Part shown: piece by piece, positions 55,301 to 64,000 of the stretch
Layout: each line of letters starts with the position of its first letter
Position numbering within the stretch: position 1 is the stretch's first letter
From: Datnioides undecimradiatus
Taxonomy: Eukaryota > Chordata > Actinopteri > Lobotiformes > Datnioididae
Length of the DNA stretch: 64,000 nucleotides
Assembly (NCBI GenBank): GCA_008933995.1
Contig: WARS01000026.1
Coordinates: 2,122,501 to 2,186,500 of the forward strand
Direction: 5' to 3'
Made by a program: the position numbers and the translations under genes
Notes under the pieces: generated by a model
Told to the model about the DNA's origin: nothing
Seen by the model: only the letters and a program-made list of their open reading frames with translations
Databases searched by the model: none

Positions 55301-58300
55301 TCTTTCATCTTATAATTATGACTTTTTATCTTGTAATTTTGACTTTGTATCTCATATTTATGACTTTTTATCTCATAATTACGACTCAATATGAGCATAT
55401 TTTTTTTCTGTTACTGGCAGAAATGGGCTTCCATTGGGAAAAAAGGTGCATTTTTTTGAAGATACTTCTTTTATATAGTGAATCTATTTCTGGTGAGTCT
55501 AATGATTATGACACAGACATCATTTGCAAAGTTAAGCAGAGCTGCTTCCAGGTTTCCAGTCGCCGTGTGGAGTCGGCCCAGACTTCTATACAGTCGGTGG
55601 TGGACTGCATTACCACATTCTGGGCTCTTCAGCACTGCCCACTCTGCCTGGGACAGGAGCTCCGCCACCAGGGCTAGATTACCCAAACCTGTAGTAAAGG
55701 CATAAGTATAAATACATGCTAAAATATACATAAACCACACACAAACACAGTCATTCATTAAACATCTTGTGAGGAGATAGGAGACAACATGGGATCCTTC
55801 CTCACCCATATTTGCTTCAGCCAGCAGCAGATAGGCAGGGACCATTTGGACAGTACTGGGGCCATGGACGTCAATGGAACAACGCAGGCAGAACTGGGCG
55901 GCCGGCAAAGCCTCCTGGTGTTTCCCCTCTGACAGTTTGTTCTCAGCCACCAACCTGCAAATCTCAATCAGCTCCGCCTATGAAGGAAACCAGAGCCAAA
56001 GAACACATCAACTTACTTTCATATTACATTTACATGGACTCATTAGACTCCTCTTCCAGGAATATTACATAACAATTCACAGGAATAAAGGACTCTTATT
56101 AATGAAAGAAGTGCCAGGAGAGATCCAGAGTTCTTGTGTTTTTGCTGTTTGAATACTCTGACATTTCCATTACTGTATCCTGTAGAACAGCAGTCTTTTT
56201 CTTTTTTCTTTCTGTTTTTTTTCTTTTTTGTCATTTTTTGTTGTCGGAAAATTAAATCTAGCATTTAATATGTGCTCCAGGTTTGGATTTGTTGAAAAGA
56301 TTTAAACCTGGAAACTAAACCATTTGAAAATAAATCATAAAAAGACCTCTGGAACAGTCCAAAACCTGTCCTAGTTTATGTAGAATTCATGTTTTCCTTG
56401 ACCATGAAAAATGTAATTGAGACACAAGTCAAAACAAGATGTCTAAACTGTGCTATGATGCGAGGCTAGTCCCAATGCATCACATTCATACTTACCTTTC
56501 TAAGCTGCATTTCAATGCGGCCAGCCCGCTGGAGACTATAAAGTGTTGGTGTGCGAATGGGAACAAGCAACTGACAGATTCTTTCATGGATCCCCACCCA
56601 GTCAGCCTGCTGGTGCTCTACATCACTGGGGAATACAACAAGATGTTTTAAAAATATGACCTGCAAAACCATCTGATTTTTAAATTCCCAAAATGACTCT
56701 CTCCCTCCCCCAGTTTCCTCCTCTCTCTCTAGACACCTTTAGTCCTCATGGCGCTGTGTAAAACTTTTTTAATGCATGTGGAATCTCCCCTCTGGACACA
56801 ATATGGCAGATGCTGGCTCAGGAATCAAGCTGCTGATCAAAAAACATTTTTCCCTGCTATGATCTGAGCAGCTGAGTTGCACTTTATACTGATAGTGCAG
56901 AACAGTAGCCTCTAAAAGACTGGATCAGACTGGCTTTAGATCACCAGATAGAAACAATTATGAGAACCATTAACTGTGAAATGTTTCTTTACAGTATATA
57001 TTGGTTTGAACTGAAGTGCTAACATTTCCAAAGCTGAGCCTCTATCCCATTTAGAAAATATCATCTGAGTGCAGAGAGGACATACTAAATTGTATGCCAT
57101 TACATAACTGGTCTGTAATTTTGTTCCTCTGGCTCTCCTCTCCTGCACACTTCTGTGGAAACTGTCTTGTGTTTTTTTCTTCTACTGAGGAGCATGTGTG
57201 CTCACTCCAATGTATTTGTATTTCGAGCAGGCAGTGATCTGGCCACGTCGCATCAACGGTAGCACTGAGATAGCGTGTGTGTATGCTTGTGTGTGTGCGC
57301 GCGTGCATTCATAGATGCACATACATCAAGGGGTGTTGTCAGGATGCATGGCCACTGCACTTTCATGTCTCTGCTCAGCTCTCTTTGCATAATACTTAGA
57401 ATTTTGCTTCATAATAAAAACTTAAATTATGAGCGTGATGAGCGGGGACACTATTCAGACAGCAGCTTAATAATATGCTATGGCTCATTAGGCCTCCAAT
57501 AAAACACTTCACCCCCAACAATGTGAGCCGAGGCATTCTGTTCCAAAGACATGAAAATGGTGTTGCTCTGACTAAAAACGAAAGCCAACTGAACTCTCAA
57601 CTGGCAACACATTTGCTTAACTTATATCCTTTCGTTTGAATGAAAACGTTTCTCCCCTCTATCCTTTGCTTTGAGTTCTTGTAGAACGCGGCTATTACTC
57701 GTCATCTGATTCAAGAAATGTGCTCGGCTTGAAGTTCGTTTTAAAAGCTGCAAGAGAAGCGAGCGCAATAAGTGTCTTTAAGCTTCCTCTACGAGACTGG
57801 GTTTAGTGGCTCATCCCTTAACATAAATCCTTGCAGGGAGGGGTGTCGCCACATGCTCCTCTTCACTCCCCATGCCGTGCCAATGAGGATTTCACCCAGC
57901 ACCATCTTATGATCTGTAATTGAATCTGTGGCGATGTCCACCGACGCCAGAGGTAATGTTGACATACACATGTTGGCCATCTGAAATAATCGAAAAGACG
58001 CAGACAACAACTCCAATAGTCCCACAGTCACATGACCGAAAATAACCATTGTGGTAATTTAATTTCCAGCTGTTCCTTTCTCCCCCGACAACACAGTCAC
58101 ATGAGCGCCCCTCCTACCGACGTGTTCAGTCAATCTCGCTGTGAAAAGATGTGGAAAACACTGCCACCTAACGTCCAAACTGTAGACGTGGTTTGGATAA
58201 ATGCACATTGGGTGAACGCAACACTACACCGAGTCACATGTAAATCGTGCTTTTGTAAAATAAAACGATCTGACAGCTTTAAACGTCGCGAGCGCTTCAT

Positions 58301-58476
58301 GCTGAAACAGCTACTTAGCTAGCGAAGATTACTTACCAGTAAAACGTGACTCGACACTTGGTGCACTGCAGGTGGGCTCCTCTTTGGCAGAGTTCACACA
58401 ACTTTTCCTCTCCTTTGGGTAAGGAAAGAGGAATTATCTGCGACGTTGTCCCCAGGGTTTTGGGTTTAGGCTCCAT
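52265..58476 (-). CDS. zmynd12: Zinc finger MYND domain protein 12 (ZMYND12), eight coding exons
   Basis: ZMYND12 is a ciliary and sperm-flagellar protein, reported to associate with TTC29 and DNALI1 in the axoneme. Eight exons splice in frame to 368 residues; human ZMYND12 is about 365. Exons from 5' to 3': 58337-58476, 56496-56625, 55806-55977, 55519-55688, 55049-55171, 54857-54950, 54129-54274, 52265-52396. Residues 27-64 form the MYND finger: C27, C30, C38, C41, C47, H51, H60 and C64. The rest is helical and TPR-like, with family-specific blocks such as VPAYLLLAEANMG and AEWAVLKSPECGNA. The start chosen is the ATG at 58476 (MEPKPK), the first ATG in the frame and about 17 residues longer at the N-terminus than human. 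An RFX X-box lies 116 bases upstream. The gene is convergent with rimkla, as in human. Confidence 0.95.
52397..54128 (-). other. zmynd12 intron 7
   Basis: A 1.7-kb intron bounded by gtgacg and gtgccag. No repeat or exon is recognised. Confidence 0.85.
54129..54274 (-). CDS. zmynd12: zmynd12 coding exon 7
   Basis: Acceptor caatcag|AT, donor AAG|gtgacg. Encodes KAQRVEVDEMLRTMLEFEHN then IALVAHCLAMLWFLGGDFLK, aligning with the human segment that ends LVMLYYLMMNSSK. Confidence 0.9.
54275..54856 (-). other. zmynd12 intron 6
   Basis: A 582-base intron. A 124-codon plus-strand frame near 54.32-54.70 kb crosses it and has no recognisable features. Confidence 0.85.
54857..54950 (-). CDS. zmynd12: zmynd12 coding exon 6
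   Basis: Acceptor attaaag|GTG, donor TTTG|gtacgt. Encodes VSRIWHCHLTKLLK, corresponding to human VSEIWHAYL. Confidence 0.9.
55049..55171 (-). CDS. zmynd12: zmynd12 coding exon 5
   Basis: Acceptor tttttcag|ATA, donor GAG|gtaaaa, both phase 0. Encodes IYFASEEYGLDSTVTCSGYF then LMANVFVKQRKMPIARSLYS, matching human IYFAS...GYFHLANIFYDLKKLDLA. Confidence 0.93.
55172..55518 (-). other. zmynd12 intron 4, mostly tandem repeat
   Basis: A 347-base intron, about 40% of which is a degenerate minisatellite (55244-55386). The 146-codon plus-strand frame over it is a repeat artefact. Confidence 0.85.
55244..55386. repeat. Degenerate minisatellite, ~21-22-bp unit
   Basis: About six to seven imperfect tandem copies of a unit close to TATCTCATAATTATGACTTT, with small length and base differences. 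Each copy starts with a recognisable TATCT(C/T) and ends with a T-run. Confidence 0.9.
55519..55688 (-). CDS. zmynd12: zmynd12 coding exon 4
   Basis: Acceptor ctacag|GT. Encodes LVAELLSQAEWAVLKSPECG and ends AALLNFAND. The frame and the human junction (HLANDIYFAS) place the donor after GAT at 55519, where the intron begins gtctgt, a poor donor. Confidence 0.9.
55806..55977 (-). CDS. zmynd12: zmynd12 coding exon 3
   Basis: Acceptor ttcatag|GCG, donor ATGG|gtgagg. Encodes AELIEICRLVAENKLSEGKH and the block VQMVPAYLLLAEANM, matching the first TPR-like unit of human ZMYND12. Confidence 0.95.
56496..56625 (-). CDS. zmynd12: zmynd12 coding exon 2 (residues 47-90)
   Basis: The acceptor is ttccccag and the donor AAG|gtaagt. 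Encodes DVEHQQADWVGIHERICQLL, the second half of the MYND finger, and the helix that follows. Confidence 0.95.
56626..58336 (-). other. zmynd12 intron 1
   Basis: A 1.7-kb intron between the two halves of the MYND finger. It contains a (GT)n/GC alternation near 57.28-57.31 kb and an 86-codon minus-strand frame at 57789-58049 that I cannot assign. CpG content rises toward the promoter end. Confidence 0.8.
58337..58476 (-). CDS. zmynd12: zmynd12 coding exon 1 (residues 1-46)
   Basis: Encodes MEPKPK through KLCELCQRGAHLQCTKCRV, the first two zinc-ligand pairs. The donor CTG|gtaagt splits the codon of the next cysteine. The open frame continues upstream to a TTG, but no earlier ATG exists. Confidence 0.92.
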
Positions 58477-58591
58477 TAACACAAGAGAGTCCCTTTGAGA
58501 TGGGTTAACTAAGAAAGGGTACTCGCTACGTTTTGACCATTGAACTAGCTGATGAAGTTGACTCAACTTGTTCAGGAACTACAAGTTTACG

Positions 58592-58605
58592 GTCGCTATG
58601 GCAAC
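58592..58605. promoter_or_regulatory. RFX X-box in the zmynd12 promoter
   Basis: GTCGCTATGGCAAC fits the RFX X-box consensus (GTNRCC-N0-3-RGYAAC) in both half-sites except one base in the left half. It lies 116 bases upstream of the zmynd12 start codon. RFX2/RFX3 and FOXJ1 activate ciliary genes through such sites, and zmynd12 encodes an axonemal protein, so position and gene function agree. Confidence 0.75.
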
Positions 58606-58624
58606 AACCGTAGTAGTTTCCCTT

Positions 58625-59190
58625 TCCTCTCCTAAAGACTACTGAAGACTAAGAAAGTTTACATAATTTATTTACATAGTTTACATAATTTATACAATAT
58701 ATACAAAATATTATTATAACAATAAATATATCCTTTATATACACACATATACACAATAAACACTAAACACTGTGTAGATATATTTTAGGAAACACTTTTT
58801 TAACACCATCAAGTAACGACTTGTAGCCTAATAATAAAAATACACAGATTTTTTGGTATAAAATGTGAATTTATTATCAAAATGAAAATATCAGGGTATG
58901 TAACAACAAAGGACTTGCTCACATTGTTTTTTTTTATGATATTTGTGAAAAGCAACTACTAAATACATTCTAGGAAACATAAGTGTTTTAGGTACAAAAA
59001 TATATTCCCAGTTTACTCTATGGAGACTCAAAAGCCATTCAATTACATTATAGGGCCTACTCACTATTACAAGAATACATAACACTGCTTTGGTATTTGC
59101 TTTCTGTGGTCAACATGGTAGACAACAATCTTACAGTAAACATGTCTCATAGTAAACCTGTCATGACCCACCTACGAACTACTTGCACTG
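58625..59190. other. AT-rich spacer between zmynd12 and emp3
   Basis: Very AT-rich with short repeated phrases such as AGTTTACATAATTTA. No gene is visible. Confidence 0.7.
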
Positions 59191-59474
59191 TCTACCTACT
59201 GTAGACACACTTAACTCTGTACCATAGACTCACTTAACTCTTCTGTTCATTTGTTCTGTTCATTTGTTAATACGTTGCTTTATTTTTGCTTACTTAGATT
59301 TTATCCTATTTATCTAATTTTATTTTATTTTATTTTACCCCATGCATGCCTCTTATTATATGTTACTTATTTTATGTTTGATGTATGCACCAAACCGCTA
59401 AGTCAAATTCCTAGTAATGTGAAACCTCTTCACTTACATGGCAATAAACACTATTCTGATTCTGATTCTGATTA
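59190..59474 (+). mobile_element. 3' end of a teleost non-LTR retrotransposon (L2/CR1-like)
   Basis: The sequence ATGTATGCACCAAACCGC, then AAGTCAAATTCCTAG, then GGCAATAAACACTATTCTG, followed by a short (GATTCT)n tail, is characteristic of the 3' ends of abundant teleost LINE copies. It is preceded by T-rich (TTTTA)n sequence. Orientation is plus, 5'-truncated, no coding sequence left. The 5' limit is uncertain. The superfamily name is from memory. Confidence 0.65.
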
Positions 59475-59713
59475 TAACCGAAGATCACCAATATATATTG
59501 AATTATTTTGGAGGATTCAATGTTTGCAGACACAACCTATTAGCTCTTGGGATTTTTTCCCCAATATGTTTCTAAAATTCAAAAACATAATCACATTCAC
59601 TTAAGATTGAGCGAAATCATACCAAGTTACAATTTCTGACAGAAGACAAATCCATTTTTAAACTGTTTTTAACACTGTTATTGACAGTATTAAAAACAAA
59701 AACCTTTTTTTGG

Positions 59714-59889
59714 TCACTCTTTCTTACGCAAATGGATATATATGACCCCGCTGCACAGCAGCAAGGGAACACACACCCAGGCCAGGATGAAGCAGTAGCC
59801 GAAATGTCCAGAAGACAGTTCTCTGGAGTCCTGAAGGATTTCCCTATTATGCAATGTGTAGATGAGAGCTGCAGAAAAGGCAGTTAGGC
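59714..59889 (-). CDS. emp3: emp3 coding exon 4 (TM3, TM4, C-terminus)
   Basis: Acceptor ttcttatag|GC. Encodes LTAFSAALIYTLHNREIL, then GHFGYCFILAWVCVPLLL, and ends IYIHLRKKE before TGA at 59714-59716. Confidence 0.94.
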
Positions 59890-61102
59890 CTATAAGAAAG
59901 GAAATACAATGTTTGTTTTAAAATTGTTTGTTTGGAAAAGTCTGAAAAGTTTGTAACCCACTTCATTCATATACCTATCATTTAATGTTACATACAATAT
60001 AGTGATAGCAACAACTACAATCTGCCCTGATGCACATGGTGAAGAGGCAAAACAACATGAAAACATTGCAACGTTTTTTTGCTTAAACTGTGTCGTGGTT
60101 AACTAGTGTTTTTAAGGAATGTATTAACTGTGGCTTTGATATAGACATTTGTGATCATAACAAATAAATAAACCACCTTACACAAATTTGTACCAAGTCA
60201 CTCATAGCCAAGAGTAAACCAGAAGTCCTGTGACTGTACTCAGTGACTGCTCCATTCCTTAAGAGTATGGTTGCACTGGTACAGAATAGTAATCCTAAAA
60301 GTATTAATGTCATACAGTACAGTTCTGCAAAGAGATGGTACTCTAATTTACCGGTATTAGGCTCTTCCCTGACAATATACTCTTATACTCTAGAAGTACA
60401 AATCTATAGTTTTGCTACACTTAAAATATAGACGGTTTGGTCACAAAACATTTTCAGCCAATCATGGATGTTAGACATGTGCTTCACCTCCCACTTTAGA
60501 AGAAACAGTGGCACCCTTTTCAGATTAGCTCATCATACAGAGACGTGTGAACGACACATTGTTGCACTCCACTGTTACCTGCAAAGACTTGACACAGCCC
60601 CGTGAAGTAAAAAAGTCCACCCTTGGACATGGTGAACAGCTGACCCAGGAACACCAAGAAAGAGACTGAGGAGAAGACCACTGAGAGGACCATTAGGACC
60701 TGCACTGCCTGAAGCCATTCTGAGAAAAGAAAACATTACTACGTCTGAAAACTATTCACCATTCATCTAAGGCTTCTTTTATGGTGGTTTACAAAAAGAA
60801 AGGGTTGCTTACCGGTTTCTTTGGAGGATGCACACAACCAGCTCCCTGTGATGTTGTCAAACCTACAGTTGTACCATAGGTCTGAGTTCTCCATGCCATC
60901 CCACTCCCACCAGGACTTTAAAGAGACATTTGAAATGATAGGTATGTTGCACGTAGAAAGGGAAGGAACTTACTGCACTTACAAAAGAAGACAGTTTATA
61001 GCATGTCTTAAATATGAATACTACCTTCTCCATGGTCGCAATGAACAGCACTGCCAGAGTTATGAGATGCAGCAGGGTCACAAACATAAGCAGGTATGCC
61101 AT
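59714..61102 (-). CDS. emp3: Epithelial membrane protein 3-like (PMP22/EMP family), four coding exons
   Basis: EMP3 is a small four-pass plasma-membrane protein of the PMP22/EMP/claudin superfamily, linked to cell adhesion and proliferation control. Exons 61025-61102, 60813-60915, 60579-60719 and 59714-59889 splice in frame to 165 residues (human EMP3 is 163). Transmembrane segments lie at about 2-23, 65-88, 97-119 and 138-160. The first loop has the superfamily signature LW-x2-C-x10-C (L39, W40, C43, C54), with one sequon N47-I-T. Family-specific blocks are ATMEKSWW, MSKGGLFYFTGLCQ and the C-terminus GVIYIHLRKKE, much closer to EMP3 than to EMP1, EMP2 or PMP22 as I recall them. The start ATG follows an acceptor by ten bases. 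Human EMP3 is on chromosome 19, not beside ZMYND12. Confidence 0.93.
59890..60578 (-). other. emp3 intron between coding exons 3 and 4
   Basis: A 689-base AT-rich intron, gtaaca to ttatag. Nothing else is recognised. Confidence 0.85.
60579..60719 (-). CDS. emp3: emp3 coding exon 3 (TM2 and start of TM3)
   Basis: Acceptor ttttctcag|AA, donor GCAG|gtaaca. Encodes WLQAVQVLMVLSVVFSSV, then GQLFTMSKGGLFYFTGLCQV. Confidence 0.94.
60813..60915 (-). CDS. emp3: emp3 coding exon 2 (first extracellular loop)
   Basis: Acceptor tttaaag|TCC, donor ACCG|gtaagc. Encodes SWWEWDGMENSDLWYNCRFD then NITGSWLCASSKET, holding the signature cysteines and the glycosylation sequon. Confidence 0.92.
61025..61102 (-). 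CDS. emp3: emp3 coding exon 1 (residues 1-26, TM1)
   Basis: ATG at 61100-61102. The exon begins at an acceptor tttcaccag (exon base 61112) with a ten-base 5' UTR. Encodes MAYLLMFVTLLHLITLAVLF and IATMEK, the first membrane segment. Donor AAG|gtagta, phase 0. Confidence 0.92.
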
Positions 61103-61112
61103 TTTGAATTCC

Positions 61113-62720
61113 CTGGTGAAAACAAACAACACAGTTTAAATTTAGGCTTCCTGGGAAACTGCATCCTACATTACGGTTTGCAAGAAAATAGTGTTTGACC
61201 AATTTAACAAGTTTGTTGGTTCCACAGTGGAAATCACATAAAATGGAAAGTTTGAGCAGCTGTACAGAGTATACTCTGTGTTGCATCAAAACAGAGAACT
61301 ATGAGTTATTTCTCCTCTAACTTCTCTTTGACTGGCTGGTGTGTTGCCATCGTACAACAAACCTGCAGAGAACCTGGGCGGGCCTTCTGAAATCTAAATG
61401 CTTCCAAAATATTTACCCAATTAACCTCTCTTCCCTTCTGAATGATTGATGAATGATTTTTTTTCACCATGCAGGGTAAACAGTATGCAGTTCAACTAGC
61501 GCTTGGATTTCATTAAAGCTGCTTAGCTTGTAAATGTAGAGGAAATGAAGGTCTGAGAGAAAGCCTGAGATTTTACAAAGCTATTTGACATTGTTGCTGC
61601 AGTGGCAGGGCACAAGCAAACACGTCAGCTCACAATATGGAGACATGCAGTGAAATAAAAAAAAAGGAAAAATAAGAGACAGGATGAAATTGTCTGTGTA
61701 GATTGTTATCTGTGGGAGAGGTCCATTTTGCTGGGTGGTGGTCAATCATGATTACTGTCAAATTATATAATTAGAATAGTCATCATCCATCACATGAAAG
61801 TGAATGAAAGGTAAAAATTCAGTGAAAATGGTTGTAGCTGCACTGGTGCAATTAATAAAGGCCACACATTGTATGGACGTCTTTTGACCATTTTAATGTT
61901 TCTCTCTCTGTCTCTGTCACCTCAGAAAACACAGGGAAAACTATAAGAAAATAAAACATACAAAAATGTCATACATACATAACACAAATGGTTTCCAGCT
62001 CTTAAGTGTCCATTTCTCAAGCAGGCCAAGCATAAAAGTCTCTCATATCATTGGCCACTGATTGACCACAACATGTTTAGCACAATACAAAACAAATAAA
62101 AGTCCAAGAAATTACTATACCTTGTGCGCCTCTAGGACCATGCAGAATTAATTTTGGGCTGGAAGTCTCATCTCTTTAGCTATCTTGGCATTTCTCTCTG
62201 CAGCCGTCTTGGCATTGCTCTCTCTAGCCATCCTCTGCCCATAATGCAACACTTTACCTTTACCAAGTTCTCATCATGTGACCTCTTACACTCTTTCAAA
62301 TTAAACTTACATAAAGTACGATATTTGAACAAAATGTTACTGTAACTTGATACATCTTAAATCATTTTTAACCAGTTTTACAATTATACCAGCATATTTA
62401 TTACATGTTTTAATGTTTCCAATACCCTCATGAATTTGTAACACAGAAACATTAAATGAACCTCTCCTATAAATCTAAACATGCCCCTCTGACAGTTACA
62501 ATGCTCATGAAAAGAATCACTTTGTTCAGAGGAATCAGATAAAATACACATATTACAAAGATATGATATATAACATGTTATTTTTTTTGCAGCAGTGTTT
62601 TAGTAATAAGTCATAAATGGTGCGATAACAAAAGCTACTGTGACATCTGTGTAGTAAACCTAACTGTAACTGACAATTTAAGAAGATATTTATTGAAATT
62701 CCATGAAAATGTCTACTTAC
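61113..62720 (-). other. emp3 5' intron (inferred)
   Basis: Spans from the acceptor at 61113 to a consensus minus-strand donor CAG|gtaagt at 62720. No coding exon is recognised within it. Confidence 0.55.
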
Positions 62721-62960
62721 CTGGGTATTGCCAGTTCCTCTGAATGAAATCTCAGGAGCAGTTTAGAGGCAGCTTCACCACTCTACAACATTGTGTCCCT
62801 CTTGGTGGTCCTCTCCTTCCTAGCCATGCCATTTTTTTAGTTACTCCATCCAAGCTTTCCAAGAAGAACGCCCATTTCCTCTGAGCAGAACAGAGCTCCC
62901 TTTGCTCTGCCTTGTAGTCCCTCAGTACAACATCACCATCTAAAAAAGACTCACATGAGA
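62721..62960 (-). other. emp3: Probable untranslated exon 1 of emp3
   Basis: Ends at a strong donor CAG|gtaagt (62720) suited to join the acceptor at 61113. A TATA-like stretch (ATATAAAA on the plus strand, readable as TTTTATAT on the minus strand) at about 62984-62991 would place the start near 62.96 kb. The 5' limit is a guess. An 80-codon frame through this region has no family features. Confidence 0.4.
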
Positions 62961-64000
62961 CCCACCCATGGGCAGTGGAGGCATATAAAACCACATGAAA
63001 ACACCTCCTCTGTAAACAGTCCCCTTGCTAAGAATGCTCCCCAGCATAATGAGCATTTTACCGTAGCTCAGCCATTCATGATCTGAGTCTTGTTTGGGCG
63101 ATATGAAAAATAAACACACAGCCTCAACATAGCTCGCATTTCCACACTAGAACATAATGGGTGCTCAGAGTTCATTGGTCACACAGAAAACATCTGGGTC
63201 GGACACAATACAAACATGTCTCCGGTCACGTAGTAGGGTGCAGGGGACAGCAAGACAACAAGCTATAAAGTTTTAATGCACAAACTATAAAGTTTCTTAT
63301 TTTTAAAAAAGGATGAAAGTGAGTATTTCTGTATTTAATAAAGAAAGTGTCTGGCTTAATGCCTGTACTTTTCCATTATTTTTTAATAGCCTAAAATAAT
63401 AACATTCTTTATTTCACCTCTCAGAAGGGGAAAAAACAACAAAAAAACATCATTACGTTTATCGCCCCCTGGTGTTTACATCTATTGATAAATGCGAGTA
63501 GTTAAATATAAAGCAGTTCAAATTAATGGCAGCAGTAAATACACAGTGATGGTGATATTGAAATTACAACCATAAACCTGTAAAAGATTTTATTTTTTTC
63601 ATGGCTTTTGTCAAGGACGGAAGATCGTTTACCTGTAATTTAAAACAACTAAACTTAAGATCTTATTTGGATAAGCCTAAACCTGTTGGGATTATTATTT
63701 GTGCCAGCTGCCACTTACAAGAACAGTTCTGTGACATTTTTTCTAAACTAAAACGAGTAGTAACATAACGTTAGTTTGTTAAGTTAGTCTTAACTTTCCT
63801 TGTCGACTGTCCCCTCTTTTCTTGGAATTGGTACGGTCCGTTGCCTAGGTGCTAGTAGAAGCCAATTCAGTCCGACACGCCTGTCCCCAGCATTTAGCTT
63901 TCCTGTCGCCTTTACACTTTGAAATGTGAGTAAAACTTTAACTGCAATTTGCATTCTCGGCTTCACAACTGCGAAAAGTTAGCCATTAAACAAGGGACTC
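62961..64000. other. Region upstream of emp3; possible promoter of a plus-strand gene at the right edge
   Basis: No coding sequence is recognised. From about 63.78 kb the sequence becomes less AT-rich, with scattered CpGs and a GTTGCC half-site. A possible plus-strand donor (AAATgtgagta) lies near 63.93 kb, which would fit an untranslated first exon of a gene to the right. Confidence 0.35.

Noticed and set aside
55237-55677. 146-codon plus-strand open frame, leucine/isoleucine/phenylalanine-rich and membrane-like
   Set aside because: Its first half is translated minisatellite and the second half is antisense to zmynd12 exon 4.
63836-63848. GTTGCCTAGGTGC as a second RFX X-box
   Set aside because: Only the left half-site fits. 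The right half lacks the RGYAAC form, so it is kept only as a weak promoter hint.

Overview
The window is vertebrate genomic DNA, most likely from a ray-finned (percomorph-type) fish. It is about 40% GC, with long introns bounded by GT/AG splice sites, many (CA)n/(GT)n microsatellites and interspersed repeats of teleost type. No bacterial gene arrangement is visible. Four protein-coding genes can be reconstructed exon by exon from family similarity plus splice sites. They carry FOXJ3, RIMKLA, ZMYND12 and EMP3-like products. The order and orientation foxj3(-) / rimkla(+) / zmynd12(-) matches human chromosome 1p34.2 as I recall it. The emp3-like gene after zmynd12 is not expected from the human map.

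Layout. About 1-30.2 kb is the 5' part of foxj3 on the minus strand. A CpG-rich promoter and untranslated first exon lie at about 29.9-30.25 kb, the exon with the start codon at 16,992-17,351, and a 75-base exon carrying the forkhead recognition helix at 602-676. The rest of the gene lies left of base 1. 30.25-34.7 kb is the intergenic region between the divergent foxj3 and rimkla. rimkla has five coding exons from 35,669 to 47,995 (398 residues) and a long 3' UTR with several AATAAA signals. zmynd12 is convergent with it, with eight coding exons from 58,476 down to 52,265 (368 residues) and an RFX X-box just upstream of its start. A four-coding-exon emp3-like gene (165 residues) runs from 61,102 down to 59,714. 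Its upstream untranslated exon is probably near 62.7-63.0 kb. The last kilobase may hold the promoter of another gene outside the window.

The genes do not form one pathway. foxj3 encodes a nuclear transcription factor. rimkla encodes an ATP-grasp ligase that makes the neuropeptide N-acetylaspartylglutamate. zmynd12 encodes an axonemal MYND/TPR-like protein, and its X-box fits cilium control. emp3 encodes a four-pass membrane protein of the PMP22/EMP/claudin superfamily.

The most notable observations are: the X-box at zmynd12; a GC-AG first intron in rimkla; a rimkla protein mixing RIMKLA-like and RIMKLB-like segments; a histidine-rich tract in FoxJ3; a very weak splice donor in zmynd12; a near-perfect 23-bp hairpin built from a tandem duplication at 4.15 kb; and a homeodomain-type inverted repeat in the large foxj3 intron. 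I found no convincing wholly new biological system. All family comparisons are from memory, because no search could be run.
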